From JAGQVA01 sp033764335 (GTDB taxonomy: Bacteria > Bacteroidota > Bacteroidia > J057), in contig JANRJC010000007.1 in assembly GCA_033764335.1 (NCBI GenBank), positions 1-64,000 of the forward strand: a DNA stretch of 64,000 nt, written 5' to 3'. This document shows, in pieces, positions 49,527-60,400 of this stretch; position 1 is the first letter of the stretch, and the number at the start of each line of letters is the position of its first letter. The notes below the pieces were generated by a model, which was given only the letters and a program-made list of their open reading frames with translations, was not told where the DNA came from and did not search any database. A program made the translations under genes and the position numbers.

Positions 49527-51509
49527 ATGTCCACCGAAATACAAGATAAACCCAAAGTAATTGTGCCTGACTGGGTTCAGGAAATAAAACGTAAATACCT
49601 TTCTCAAAACGTCTCGCAGTTTATCGTTCACGGAAATATCAATGACTACGTGAGGGTAAACCGCGAGGCTCAGGACAAGTATTACCGTATCCGCGATTTC
49701 CTGAACGAGGAGATGTTTAAATACAAAGATGTGGTCATCTATTACGACCGTGCCGCCGGCATACGGTTTAAAGATGACCGCACCTTCGGTGGCGATAGCG
49801 CTACGCGAAAAGAGTTTGTATCAACGCTTCAGTTGTTCGATGAACTTACGGACAATACTTTCAGCGAATTGACCCGCAACCCGGCGCGATCTTTTTTTAC
49901 ACTCGACACTTACTTCAACCTCATGGTCAACCGAGATTTTATTGACTCTTGGTTTAAAGAGGTGGAAGCCAATTTTGAAAACCCTGCTGCCGCAGTCAAA
50001 ACGATCAAAAGCGATACCCCTGCGAAAGAAGATGACTTTATTGATAAGTTTATGCGTATGACTCTTCCCGATTTTGATGAGGATGAGAAAAAACGCAAAA
50101 CTAACCTCAAAACGCTGAAAGAACGCCTCGACAAACTCAAACAGAAACTCGCAAAACCTAAGTCTATTGCTTTTGTGGTGGACTATGCCGAAACGCTTAT
50201 TCCTATGACGGAAAACTCCAGTTACCGTCCTGACGACCACATGCTGCTGGTTTTTATGCAGAAATGGGCAAAAGAAGAAAAATTCCTTACGGCAGATCTT
50301 ACCATTCTTGTCCTTACAGAAAATATTGCTGACATCAATGCCCAGTATGTGCGCAACCCCTTTACCCATGACGTACAAATATCTTATCCGGTAGAGGAAG
50401 ACAGGCTGGCTTTTATCGAATATTTTTTCAACAAACACGCAGGCAGTAAAGACTACTTTGAAATGAGTGCGCAGATTCTGGCCAAAAATACGGCCGGACT
50501 GGGACTCGTTCACCTCGATATAATCATGTCCGAGGCCGCCCGCAACAAGTCGCCCTTCACCAATGAGATGCTGACCAAACAGAAAAAAGAGATGATTGAG
50601 GCTGAGGCTGGCGGTTTGTTGGAATTTGTGGAAACCAAATTTAGCCTGAAAGACGTGGCGGGACATGCTCAGGCAAAAAAACACCTAATGGACGCGGCCC
50701 AGGCTTTGAAAAATGGACGCCCCGACGTAATGCCCATGGGATACCTCGTCTCCGGCCCGGTAGGTACCGGAAAAACATTTATGATCACTGTCTTCGCCAA
50801 TGATGTAGGTGTACCCATGGTGATCCTCAAAAACTTCCGCGGAATGTATGTAGGCCAATCGGAGGGGAACCTCCAAAAGGTACTTAAAATCCTAAAGGCC
50901 ATGTCACCCGTTGCCGTAATGATTGACGAGGCGGATGCCTATCTCGGTTCGCGCAACGACGGGGGCGGTAGTGGGGTAAATAGCCGGATTTTTTCCATGT
51001 TGGCGAGTTTTATGAGTGATACGGAAAACCGGGGCAGAATTGTGTGGTTTCTCGTCACCGCCCGCCCCGACCTCATGCCGGTGGACTTCAAACGCCAGGG
51101 GCGTGCCGAAGAACATATTGCGCTGTTTTATCCCGAAACCATTGATGAGAAAAAAGAACTTCTGGAGGTCATGCTCAAAAAAACAGGTCTCAAATACCTG
51201 AACATCACCGAGTTTGATGATGAATTTTTTGAAGATATACCTATTCGTTCGGGTGCCGACATGGAAGCGGCACTTACCCGCGCCAAGTTTAAGGCAGCCA
51301 GCCTCGGCCTCGAAAAAGTGGATCTTGACATGATCGCCAAAGTCTTTAACGACTTCCTGCCGCCCACTTATCCCGAAGAAATCGAACTGATGACTTATTC
51401 CGCCGTGCTGGAATGTACCTCCAAAGAGCTTTTGCCGGAAAAATATCGCAAACTTACCCGGCAGGAAGTTCTCGAAACGGTGGAAGATCTGAAGAGTCGG
51501 GTGAGGTAG
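49527..51509 (+). CDS. Two-part AAA ATPase (AAA+ with FtsH/Cdc48-like core)
   Basis: A 660-residue cytosolic ATPase. Residues about 380-560 form the AAA+ core: KDVAGHAQAKKHLMDAAQAL, Walker A SGPVGTGKT (409-417), pore-like FRGMYVGQSE, Walker B AVMIDEADAYLG (Asp467, Glu468), and sensor region GRIVWFLVTARPDLMPVDFKRQGR with Arg finger. The first 370 residues are a large domain with ISQFIVHGNINDYV-like start, coiled coil about 185-215 (DEDEKKRKTNLKTLKERLDKLKQKLAKP) and a second P-loop-like topology (IAFVVDYAETLIPM, LTILVLTENIADINAQYVRNP). The core is like the SpoVK/RuBisCO-activase/FtsH family. The whole has no assigned role; it may remodel a protein complex. Starts 90 bases after pirin. Confidence 0.85.
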   Translation: MSTEIQDKPKVIVPDWVQEIKRKYLSQNVSQFIVHGNINDYVRVNREAQDKYYRIRDFLNEEMFKYKDVVIYYDRAAGIRFKDDRTFGGDSATRKEFVSTLQLFDELTDNTFSELTRNPARSFFTLDTYFNLMVNRDFIDSWFKEVEANFENPAAAVKTIKSDTPAKEDDFIDKFMRMTLPDFDEDEKKRKTNLKTLKERLDKLKQKLAKPKSIAFVVDYAETLIPMTENSSYRPDDHMLLVFMQKWAKEEKFLTADLTILVLTENIADINAQYVRNPFTHDVQISYPVEEDRLAFIEYFFNKHAGSKDYFEMSAQILAKNTAGLGLVHLDIIMSEAARNKSPFTNEMLTKQKKEMIEAEAGGLLEFVETKFSLKDVAGHAQAKKHLMDAAQALKNGRPDVMPMGYLVSGPVGTGKTFMITVFANDVGVPMVILKNFRGMYVGQSEGNLQKVLKILKAMSPVAVMIDEADAYLGSRNDGGGSGVNSRIFSMLASFMSDTENRGRIVWFLVTARPDLMPVDFKRQGRAEEHIALFYPETIDEKKELLEVMLKKTGLKYLNITEFDDEFFEDIPIRSGADMEAALTRAKFKAASLGLEKVDLDMIAKVFNDFLPPTYPEEIELMTYSAVLECTSKELLPEKYRKLTRQEVLETVEDLKSRVR

Positions 51510-51515
51510 TTTTGG

Positions 51516-53888
51516 TTACCGCCCGTTCAACTCCCGCTCAAAGAGTTTGAGTATCCGACTGTACTCGTCGGTCCAACTGGAAGCCTCTTCGAAGGCGTGG
51601 CTTTCCATAGGATAGACGGCGAGTTCCCATTTATCTTTTCCCAGCTCGATCAACCGCTGAACCAGCCGCACGGCATCCTGAAAATGCACGTTAGTGTCTA
51701 TCATTCCGTGGCAAATCAGTAGAGATCCTTTCAAGCCTTCGGCGTGGTAGATGGGCGAACTGCGCACATACGCGATGCTATCGTCCTGGGGAGAGTTTAG
51801 GATTCCCGCCGTGTATTGGTGGTGATAGTGAGACCAGTCGGTCACCGGGCGCAGGGCTGCGCCTGCGGCAAAAACGTCAGGCTCGGTAAACATGGCCATC
51901 AGCGTGATAAACCCGCCATAAGAACCGCCGTAGATACCGATTCTTTTGGGATTTATACCTTGCTGATTTACAAGGCATTTTGCTCCGTCAATCTGATCGG
52001 TCAGGTCTTTGCCGCCCATGTGGCGGTAAATAGCGGTACGCCAGTCTCTGCCGTATCCGGCACTTGCCCGGTAGTCAATATCCAACACCGTATAACCCTT
52101 GTCCACCAATAGATTGTGGAACATATATTCACGGAAATAACTGCTCCACCATTTGTGGGCATTCTGAAGATACCCCGCACCGTGAACAAAAATAACTGCC
52201 GCTCCGCCTTTTTTTGGCCGGGAGGGGCGATAAAGCCTCGCATGTACTTCGGCCCCGTCCCGGGCCGTAAAAGTAATATACTCTGGTTTGCGCCAGCGAT
52301 AATCCTGAAATTCTTTTGTGAGCGAATAAGTGATTTGTTTTGTTTCTGCGCCGGGTTCATTGGGCTGAAAAAATAATTCCCACGGGCGATTTCCCACAGA
52401 GTGCCGAATAGCGAGGTGTTTTTCATCGGGCGAAAGGAATACTTCGTTATTGCCCTCCATTTTTGTCAATTGCACGGCCTCTCCTCCTTCCAGTGGCATT
52501 CGGTAAAAATGCCTTTCTCCCGGATGAACGGCACTGCTGGTGAAATACCAGAACTTTCCATCGTGCGAAATCTGTGGAGTAAATACTTCAAATTTACCCT
52601 GCGTAAGTGCTTTTTTCTCGCCGGAAAAAACATTTACGGAATACAAATGTGCATATCCCGAAACCTCGGAGATAAACCAGAACCGTTGATTGTCGGGATA
52701 CCAGCCACTGGTGGCAGAACCGACAAACCAGGGAATGCCCGGGCCGCCGATCCATGCTTCGTCGTGCTGATGATCCAGATTGATCAGTTTACCGGTAGCC
52801 AGATCAATCCGTGTGATCCAACGGTCTTTAAAATCGAGTGAACGAACCTCCGCTACGGCAGAGGAAGCCGTCGTTGACCAGGTTATATTCACAATCTGGG
52901 TTTCCTTCGGTTTTTCCGATTGAGTAGGCTTTTGGTATTCGGCGAGAAAAGCCGGTAACTGCAAAACACCCGGAAGGCTGTCGGGGGACAACAAGATGAC
53001 GGTATCTTTTTTGAGGTCGTATAAAAAACTCTGATACGTAGTGAGCGGGCTTCCCACTTTGGGATAGGCGCGAAGTTCTTGAGTATAACCCGACTCCCGG
53101 ATATAGGCAGGTACCTGCGTATTTTCCACTCCGGCGGGGGAATTAGCCAGCCGGAAAGTAACAAAGTTTCCATCGGGAGAAATGTGCAGTGCCTGGAGGT
53201 TTTTTTTGCCGAAGAAATAGGGTTCCGGGCGGTCGGGGGAAAGCCGTTTATTTTGTTCTGTCGTAACCTGGTTTTGATTTTTTCTTTCGCGTAGTACCTC
53301 CATCAGAGAGAGTTCCTGTTTACTTAGCCATTCCTGCTGGGGATCTTTTTTCTCCGCTTCCCCATTGGCCTTTGTACCGGAGCGAAAGTCGGTAAGCTGA
53401 GAAATTAGTCCTGTTTCGTTTTCCCATGAGAACAGATTATTTTCTTTTTGGAAAAACAAACGTTTCCCGTAGAGGTCAAACTGCGGGTCAGACTCTTCTT
53501 CCGTTGTATTTGTGATGGGACGAATATGCCCGGTAGCGAGTGAGAGAATAAAAATATCCCCATTTTTTTCATAGGCCATCAGGCTTTTATCCGGGGAAAA
53601 ACTGCCATTGGGGGAAGGCAGGTTTTTTTGAGCCTGAAAGGCAACTTTTGCTGGTTTTAGGTTGTCAGGTGAAAGAACGTAAAGCGAATCTGCCGGGGCC
53701 TGTTCCGGATTCCAGTCAAAATAGAGGGTTTTGCCGTCGGGCGACCAATGAATATTGTCGGGGGAAGAGCCGATCCAGGCGGGGTCGCGCATGATGGATT
53801 CGACGGTAAGGGTTGTCTGGGAAAAACTGGAAAAAGTGTTAAGAAAAACCAGAATTCCCAATAGCAGAAGTTTGTTTGCAAGGGTCAT
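51516..53888 (-). CDS. S9-family prolyl oligopeptidase/DPP IV-type peptidase
   Basis: A 790-residue exported peptidase. Signal peptide MTLANKLLLLGILVFLNTFSSFSQ. The N-terminal part (about 30-520) is a beta-propeller (DPIV-N type, with SPDGNFVTFRLA, WYPDNQRFWFISEV, SHDGKFWYFTSS). The C-terminal alpha/beta hydrolase has the catalytic triad Ser656 in YGGSYGGF, Asp731 in GMIDTNVHF and His764 in MESHAFEE. Releases dipeptides or short peptides from extracellular or periplasmic proteins. It converges with the AAA ATPase, with 6 bases between the stops. The length is typical for the family. Confidence 0.93.
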   Translation of the reverse strand: MTLANKLLLLGILVFLNTFSSFSQTTLTVESIMRDPAWIGSSPDNIHWSPDGKTLYFDWNPEQAPADSLYVLSPDNLKPAKVAFQAQKNLPSPNGSFSPDKSLMAYEKNGDIFILSLATGHIRPITNTTEEESDPQFDLYGKRLFFQKENNLFSWENETGLISQLTDFRSGTKANGEAEKKDPQQEWLSKQELSLMEVLRERKNQNQVTTEQNKRLSPDRPEPYFFGKKNLQALHISPDGNFVTFRLANSPAGVENTQVPAYIRESGYTQELRAYPKVGSPLTTYQSFLYDLKKDTVILLSPDSLPGVLQLPAFLAEYQKPTQSEKPKETQIVNITWSTTASSAVAEVRSLDFKDRWITRIDLATGKLINLDHQHDEAWIGGPGIPWFVGSATSGWYPDNQRFWFISEVSGYAHLYSVNVFSGEKKALTQGKFEVFTPQISHDGKFWYFTSSAVHPGERHFYRMPLEGGEAVQLTKMEGNNEVFLSPDEKHLAIRHSVGNRPWELFFQPNEPGAETKQITYSLTKEFQDYRWRKPEYITFTARDGAEVHARLYRPSRPKKGGAAVIFVHGAGYLQNAHKWWSSYFREYMFHNLLVDKGYTVLDIDYRASAGYGRDWRTAIYRHMGGKDLTDQIDGAKCLVNQQGINPKRIGIYGGSYGGFITLMAMFTEPDVFAAGAALRPVTDWSHYHHQYTAGILNSPQDDSIAYVRSSPIYHAEGLKGSLLICHGMIDTNVHFQDAVRLVQRLIELGKDKWELAVYPMESHAFEEASSWTDEYSRILKLFERELNGR

Positions 53889-54012
53889 AGAAACAGTTCA
53901 GGTTAGGTTTTTATTGTTTCATGCGTAATAATACAGATAAGTTCGTAAATGATTGGTTAATTTACACTGGAACCCGATTTTCCACAGACATAATATCCTT
54001 TTAGGAATCCCA

Positions 54013-54639
54013 ATGCCTAAAAAACTGCTCATATTTGATTTTGACGGGACAATCGCTGATACATTAGTGATTGCTGAGCAGATTATGCTGGAACTTTCCC
54101 CGGAGTTTAATCTTCCTGCGGTAAGTCGGCAGGAGATTATTCATCTGAAACACAAAAGCATTCCGGAACTGCTCAAGATATCGGGGCTTTCCTGGCGGCA
54201 GGTGCCCCAGTTTGTGCGTAAGGCTCGCCTGTGTTTTAAAAAATACATTGACCAAGTAAAGCCTATAACGGGCATGCCCGACATCCTGCATAATCTGCGT
54301 GGGCAAGGTTATCGAATGGGTATTCTTACCTCCAACTCTTTGGATAGCGTTAATGTTTTTCTCAACAACCACGAGTTACAGTTATTTGAATTCGTCTATT
54401 CACCGGATTCTCTTTTTGGAAAATCAAGGGTTATCCGACGGGTAATGAGAAAAAACCGCATGGAGCCGCAGGATATGGTAATGATCGGGGACGAAATCCG
54501 CGATGTGGAAGCGGCTCATAAGGCGGGAGTTGATTCCATTGCCGTAACCTGGGGTTTTAACTCCGCCGAACTTTTGCAGGCACATTCGCCGGTTTATATG
54601 GTTCACCAGCCCGAAGAATTACTTCATTTACTGGGTTAA
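54013..54639 (+). CDS. HAD-superfamily hydrolase (phosphoglycolate phosphatase-like)
   Basis: A 208-residue protein starting at the ATG at 54013 (MPKKLLIFDFDGTIADT); earlier in-frame TTG codons do not add a conserved part. Motif I has Asp9 and Asp11 in DFDGTIADT, motif II LTSNS, motif III Lys in GKSRVIRRVM and motif IV MIGDEIRDVEAA. The small helical cap (residues about 20-85) places it in subclass I. It acts as a phosphatase on a small phosphorylated metabolite, possibly phosphoglycolate, but the substrate is not certain. Divergent from the S9 peptidase gene with 124 bases between, and followed after 58 bases by a DUF2937 gene. Confidence 0.9.
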   Translation: MPKKLLIFDFDGTIADTLVIAEQIMLELSPEFNLPAVSRQEIIHLKHKSIPELLKISGLSWRQVPQFVRKARLCFKKYIDQVKPITGMPDILHNLRGQGYRMGILTSNSLDSVNVFLNNHELQLFEFVYSPDSLFGKSRVIRRVMRKNRMEPQDMVMIGDEIRDVEAAHKAGVDSIAVTWGFNSAELLQAHSPVYMVHQPEELLHLLG

Positions 54640-54697
54640 CAGAAATTCATTTTTCTCCTTACATTTATCCCGTCCAATACCTTTAGCTTCGGATTAT

Positions 54698-55228
54698 ATG
54701 TCTTTTCTAACTCCTATCGCCAAATACTTTGGCACAATTGCAGACAGGATTATCTGTGTGGTTTTTGCCGTGGTTTTTGCCCAGGTTCCTGTCTATATCG
54801 CGCAGTATATTGACGTATTGTCGGGCGCGCAGATGGAATCCCAGAAAATGTACGACGACCTGGTCGGTCGTGCACAGAAATACGAACTGACCATTGAAGA
54901 ATTCCTCGAAAGGCTCAAAGCCAATCCCGATGTATTAGTGAAAGAAAACGCAGAAGCTTCGGAGAGTGCCGTCAACCGATACAAAAATTATACAGATGCT
55001 CTTAATGCTCTGCTGCACAGCTCGGTATGGAGCAAACCCTTTCGCCTGATGAAGCATTACGATCCTTCCATTCATTCGGCTATGCAGTTTGAACCCAACC
55101 TTCCACTTACAGGCGAAGGATTGATTTATGCTTTATTGGGAGTGGTAGTTGCGGTTTTACTTATCGGGCTGATTAGCAGCCTGTTTAGGGTTTTGTTTAA
55201 GAGAAAGAAAACCGAAAAAGCGGTTTAA
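54698..55228 (+). CDS. DUF2937 membrane protein
   Basis: A 176-residue protein with helices at about 10-35 (TIADRIICVVFAVVFAQVPVYI) and about 143-165 (GLIYALLGVVVAVLLIGLIS), and between them a long soluble loop with coiled-coil features (SQKMYDDLVGRAQKYELTIEEFLERLKANPDVLV). This matches DUF2937, a family of unknown function in which the loop is periplasmic. The basic C-tail (FKRKKTEKAV) marks the cytoplasmic side. Stop lies 9 bases before the convergent ppk1 stop, so these two end together. Confidence 0.85.
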   Translation: MSFLTPIAKYFGTIADRIICVVFAVVFAQVPVYIAQYIDVLSGAQMESQKMYDDLVGRAQKYELTIEEFLERLKANPDVLVKENAEASESAVNRYKNYTDALNALLHSSVWSKPFRLMKHYDPSIHSAMQFEPNLPLTGEGLIYALLGVVVAVLLIGLISSLFRVLFKRKKTEKAV

Positions 55229-55237
55229 AACCGTTCA

Positions 55238-57328
55238 CTACAACTTCCCGTCTTTCACTCGTGCATAAATATCCATTTGTGCTCTTACCGCGGGTTCCCC
55301 TTCGGCTCGTGTGATGGGAATATTTTCGATATTCTCATTCAGTTTTACCGCTTTGGTATTGTCACTCCATTGCAACCGCAGGATTTCCATCACTTCGCGT
55401 TTTAGTTCCGGATCCCAAATCGGGAAAGCCAGTTCAATCCTCCGGTTGAGGTTGCGCCGCATCCAGTCTGCACTCGTGAGGTACATGTCCATGTCGCCAT
55501 CGTTGTAAAAAACCAGCACACGAGCATGTTCCAGAAATTGATCCACGAGGCGAATGACCGAAATATTCTCGCTCACTCCCGGCAAACCCGGGCGGAGACA
55601 GCATATACCTCTTACAATAATTCGGATTTTCACACCTGCCTGACCCGCTTCATAGAGTTTGTCCACCATGATCCGATCTTCGAGGTTGTTGAGTTTTATC
55701 AATATTTCGGCCTTTCTTCCGGCACGCGCATGCGTGATTTCCCGGTCAATGAGCGAGATAAAATTGCCTTTTAGGTTAAACTGCCCTACCATCAGTTTGC
55801 GGAACTGTGGCGGCTGATAGGACTGGTCTTCGAGATGGAGAAATACTTCTTTCAACTCGTTGGTGATTTCTTCATCTTTCGTAAAAAAGCCATGATCTGC
55901 GTAAATACGGGCTGTTTTTTCATTAAAATTCCCGGTACTGAGAAAGGCATAACGTACTTTTTTGTGGCCTTCGATCCGGGTGACCATGGCTACCTTTGCA
56001 TGGACTTTCAGTCCGGGGATACTGTAAATGATATTGGCTCCGGCTTCTTTCATTTCTTTGGCCGAGGCGAGGTTGGCCGCTTCGTCAAACCGGGCTTTTA
56101 GCTCTACAAAAACCGTCACCTGTTTACCGTTTTGAGCGGCTCGCACCAGCGCATTGACGATGGCAGAGTTGGATGCCACGCGGTACTGAGTTACACGGAT
56201 ACTTTCAACCTGAGGGTCAATTGCCGCCTGGTTCAGAAATCGGACCACATAGTCATAGGTATGGTAGGGAAAATGCAGTATCCAGTTTTTCTGTTTAATC
56301 GCCTCAATCAGGAAGGGATAACTTTCCAGTTCGCGATGAGGCACCGGGGGGGTAGGTTTTCGCTCAAGGCGCGCTCCTATCGGATTAGGGAAATTAAAAA
56401 AATCCTTAAAACTGTGATGCCGGCCGCCAGGCATCAGTTCGCGTTTGGTGATGGAGAAGGTATCGCGGAGGTATTGGAGCATATTATTGCCCATTTGTTT
56501 GTCGTAGAGAAACCGCGCAGGAAGGCCGGTTTTTCTTTTTCGCAGACTTTTCTGAATTTTTTCCACAAGATCCCCGCTAAATTCATCTTCGATAATAAGA
56601 TCCGCATTGCGGGTAAGTTTGATATTGTGACAACCCAAAATATCGTATCCGGGGAATATTTTGCTCAGATTGCAGTTGATTACATCATCGAGCAGCATGT
56701 AGTAATATTGTTCTCCAATACGCGGTAACTCCACAAATCGGGAGAAATAATGAGTAGGTACCTGAATGAGCGCATAACGAATCCTTTTGGCATAAAGCGC
56801 AGCCGGGTCTTTGACTTTCGAGGGGTCTCGGGGCTGGTTCCTCAATTTTACCGCGAGATATAAAGCGTCATCCCGGAGGAAGTGCACGATTTTATTCTTG
56901 CGAAGAAGTTCCGGATGTAAATATGCCCGGACTTCATCATGAAAAAAAGTTTCCACAAATTCCTTGTGAATCGCTTCTTTCGGGGGGCGAAGCAAGAGGT
57001 TGATTTTATTTTTATGAAGTTCCTCAAGGATATCATCATTAAATAATCGGCCAAACACTTCCTGCTGCCGGTTTACTTCTGCATGAATTTTTTCAAGTAG
57101 TTTTTCCGCATCAAAATCGAGGGTAATCTCCCCCTGTTTTTGAAGTCGGACAAGGCTGAGGGTGTAAGCGACTCTTACGTGAAAAAATTCGTCCAGATTG
57201 GCCGCATAGATAGCCAGGAACTTGATTCGCTCATACAGCGGCAACTTCCGGTCAGTACTTTCCAGTAACACACGGTAGTTGAAGGAGAGCCAACTCAGAT
57301 CGCGTTCGAAATATATATTTTCAGCCAT
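55238..57328 (-). CDS. ppk1: Polyphosphate kinase 1
   Basis: Makes inorganic polyphosphate from ATP (reversible). 696 residues with the ATG at 57328 chosen because the protein starts MAENIYFERDLSWLSFNYRVL, the usual PPK1 start. Domains: N (1-100), H (100-310), C1 (310-500) and C2 (500-696). The autophosphorylated His is in GLKVHAKVAMVTR (about residue 440), preceded by the Arg/Lys-rich VNALVRAAQNGKQVTVFVELKARFDEAAN. C1/C2 share YAFLSTGNFNEKTARIYADHGF. The C-terminal block WMRRNLNRRIELAFPI is also diagnostic. Function: phosphate storage and stress response. Confidence 0.96.
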   Translation of the reverse strand: MAENIYFERDLSWLSFNYRVLLESTDRKLPLYERIKFLAIYAANLDEFFHVRVAYTLSLVRLQKQGEITLDFDAEKLLEKIHAEVNRQQEVFGRLFNDDILEELHKNKINLLLRPPKEAIHKEFVETFFHDEVRAYLHPELLRKNKIVHFLRDDALYLAVKLRNQPRDPSKVKDPAALYAKRIRYALIQVPTHYFSRFVELPRIGEQYYYMLLDDVINCNLSKIFPGYDILGCHNIKLTRNADLIIEDEFSGDLVEKIQKSLRKRKTGLPARFLYDKQMGNNMLQYLRDTFSITKRELMPGGRHHSFKDFFNFPNPIGARLERKPTPPVPHRELESYPFLIEAIKQKNWILHFPYHTYDYVVRFLNQAAIDPQVESIRVTQYRVASNSAIVNALVRAAQNGKQVTVFVELKARFDEAANLASAKEMKEAGANIIYSIPGLKVHAKVAMVTRIEGHKKVRYAFLSTGNFNEKTARIYADHGFFTKDEEITNELKEVFLHLEDQSYQPPQFRKLMVGQFNLKGNFISLIDREITHARAGRKAEILIKLNNLEDRIMVDKLYEAGQAGVKIRIIVRGICCLRPGLPGVSENISVIRLVDQFLEHARVLVFYNDGDMDMYLTSADWMRRNLNRRIELAFPIWDPELKREVMEILRLQWSDNTKAVKLNENIENIPITRAEGEPAVRAQMDIYARVKDGKL

Positions 57329-57403
57329 AGTGGATGTTCGGGAGAATATCACATAAGTAAATCAGAATTTCCCGAACTGCGAAAAAATACCCAAAAATCC
57401 TTA

Positions 57404-60400
57404 TCAATTCTGACTAATCAGTCGAATTTCCTCTGCAAAATCTGCTGCGATTTCTTTTTTGCGCTGGGGTGACCGGCTAAGCTCAATAGCCTTGACCGCG
57501 CCAAATCCGGCATCTTCGGGCAGATTCCATGCGCGGGAAAAGACGGCATAATAATACCAGAGTTCTCCATTGGCATCGTTTAGATTGATCGCCGTGGATA
57601 TAAGCACATTCCCCTGCTCATACTCTCCCCGTGCGGCATAGACAGAAGCGAGCGGAAGGATGTATTTGGCGTTGAGAGGTTCCTTTTGATGAAGGGAATC
57701 CAGAATGGTAATGGCCGCTGAAGTGTCTTTTTGTATCAGCGACTGCTGTGCCCGGAGAAAAAGGATTTCATCCGCATATTGCAGGTTGTCGGTGTATTTA
57801 TTTAGAATTTTTGCACTTTTTTCGGGTTTTCCCGCCAGCAGCCAGGCACGGGCGAGTTCGAGGTTAAGTTCGATACTTTCGGGGTTTACTGCCAGACCGA
57901 AGTTCAGTGTTTCAATGGCAAGGCTATCGGCGTATTTGTTGTAAATACGCCCCAGTTCAAGATAAGGTACGATACTGCCAGAGTCCATCGCCTGTACTGC
58001 CCGGAAACCTTCCAGCGCATTGATGTATTGGTTCATGCTGTCGGCATAAATTCCGATGCGCACTTTTTCATCAAAAGTAAGCGTACTGAGATCCCACTCG
58101 GTGCCGGCGTACAAATCTTGTCCGTAAGCTTTTAGAAGCATGGCCAGTTCTCTTCCGCAAGGCTCCCAGAGAGCCTGGTCTTTGGCCCGCAGCATGCTCA
58201 GTTGCAGGCTCGCCGAATCGGCATTCCCCAGGTCAATATTCATCTTGGCAGCATACAATTCTCCCCAAAGATCACCTGCCTCAGCCTGTGCAAGGAAATA
58301 TTTCCGGGCCATTTCCGGCGCACCTTTATGAAAATATCCTACTCCTATCAGGTAATGGGCCTGCGCCGCATAGTCGGGATAACTGCGTTGAAGGTATTTC
58401 ATCCGGCTCAGTGCATATTCGGTAGAATCTTCTTCAAACATGAGGTATCCGTCCAGCAACATTGCGTCGGGAGACTGATCCTGATCGGCCAGGGTTTTGA
58501 GTTTTTTGCGGTTGATATTGTTTCCCTGCTGCCGCATTTGCCAGAGCAGATGGTTGTAGGATAAAAAATAATTTTCCGACAAAATATCTTCTTCGAGTTG
58601 GAAGTCTGGTATTTCCGGCATTTTCATCGCCAGCATCAGCGAATTGACCCTCGCAACCTCGCCGTTGCCACCGGCATCTCTTGCGGCTTTCATAAAACGG
58701 ATGGCATCTTCGGTTCGCTGGTTGTCAAAGTAAATAAGCCCCAAATTGCTGTAAAGCCCCGATAGATGTAAATCGGCCAACAGCCCTTGTTTCAGCACCA
58801 TTATCGCCGAATCGGGCTGTTTTTCCTTTACATACATCAGTGCCAGATTATTGGCTACATAAGGGCTGATGTCGCGGGCAGACAAACCCTTTTTTAGAAT
58901 ATTTTTTGCTTCGGTTACCTGATAGTTGAGGTAAAAAAGATTGGCTGCATTCAGTCTCGCCGGCGCAAATTCAAAACTGCGTGTGGCGTCCTGATAATAA
59001 CCTACTGCAATAGCAAGTTTGTTTCGATCGGAAAGATAGAGCGACGCCAGGTTGTAGTTTGCTTTGGGACTAAACTTGCTCTGGCCGATAGCGACCTCAT
59101 AAGCGTTGGCCGCCGCCTCGGTATCACCTTTAAGCAAAGCCTGATCTCCGGTATTATTTGCATGAGTCTGATAGGCGAGATTGATACTTGCCCAGTTTTC
59201 CCGCCCTTCCGCCGAAATCAGGGCTACCAGGCCGATGAGCCATACGGTATATAAACTCAGTGAGCGCCCCTGAGTCATGAGGTAATAAAAATTGACCTTG
59301 GCTTTCAGGAGTTCGCTGTGATTGATAAAGATGAAGAGGGTATGGCCGATTCCAATAGAAAAGAAAAAAACGGCGGCAATCTGCTCAATGGCAATGATAA
59401 AAATTTGGTCGCCGGAGGCAAAATTCACAAACAAAAAACTCACAATGGCCAGCGACCCGGCAATCAGAAAATAAGTGAATCCGGCGAGCGAACCGAAGAT
59501 ATTTTTTACCTGATGGTACTGATTTTGAGAAGTAAAAACCGTAAAAATCGCCGAAATAAACACCAGATGCCCCGGCCTTAGTCCAATATCCATTACCGGC
59601 AGACCAAACCGAAGAAATTCATTCATCCATAAAAATCCGGTAAGCAGATACAAAAAAACCACCGCCGCTACCCAGCCGATCCCCAAACGCGCAGAGGGTT
59701 CCGGACGATTAGTAGAAAGCAGGATGATCAGATTGGTAGGTTCTTTTCCAATAAAAAACAAATACAATACACTCAACAGCAACAGCCAGACAAATGCGTC
59801 TATACTCATTTGGTGAAGCGTCAGCCAGCCCGAAAGCAACAAAGGCAGGGAAAAAAGAATGAGCATCAGGCCCAGAAACAACCCCCAGCGCGCCGGCAAT
59901 GACCAGCGCAGCGTATGCGACATAAACAAATACCCGAAGCCGAGAAACACGATAACCACCCCAAATTCAAGTCCGAAGGCAGCCCATCCGCCTTGAGGTA
60001 AAAGAGCGGGGATTACCCCCGAAAAATGGATAAACAGCGCGCAGATAAAAAACAGAAAAAAAGGCCAACGGCCTTTCAGGCTACTGGCGACAGTGAGCAT
60101 AAGAGACCAGGCGACCGCCTGAAAAAACCAGAAAAGCACTACCGGTAGTGCTTGGGGCAACAGAGGCGAAGCCGAATAGCTGACCCATTGCCGGAAGGCA
60201 TTGAGGTTTATATCAAAACTCCGATAGTTTTGATGAAGGGTCGTTACCAGCACTTTCTCGGTGGAGGTTTCCGATACTTCCGTAATCTGCAACGCCCAGA
60301 ACTCAGGATAGACATAAGAAAATAGAAAAAAACCTGCGGCTGCAAGCAATAAACCCATCAGTACCAGAAACATACGCCGATTGTCGGTGGACAACTGATG

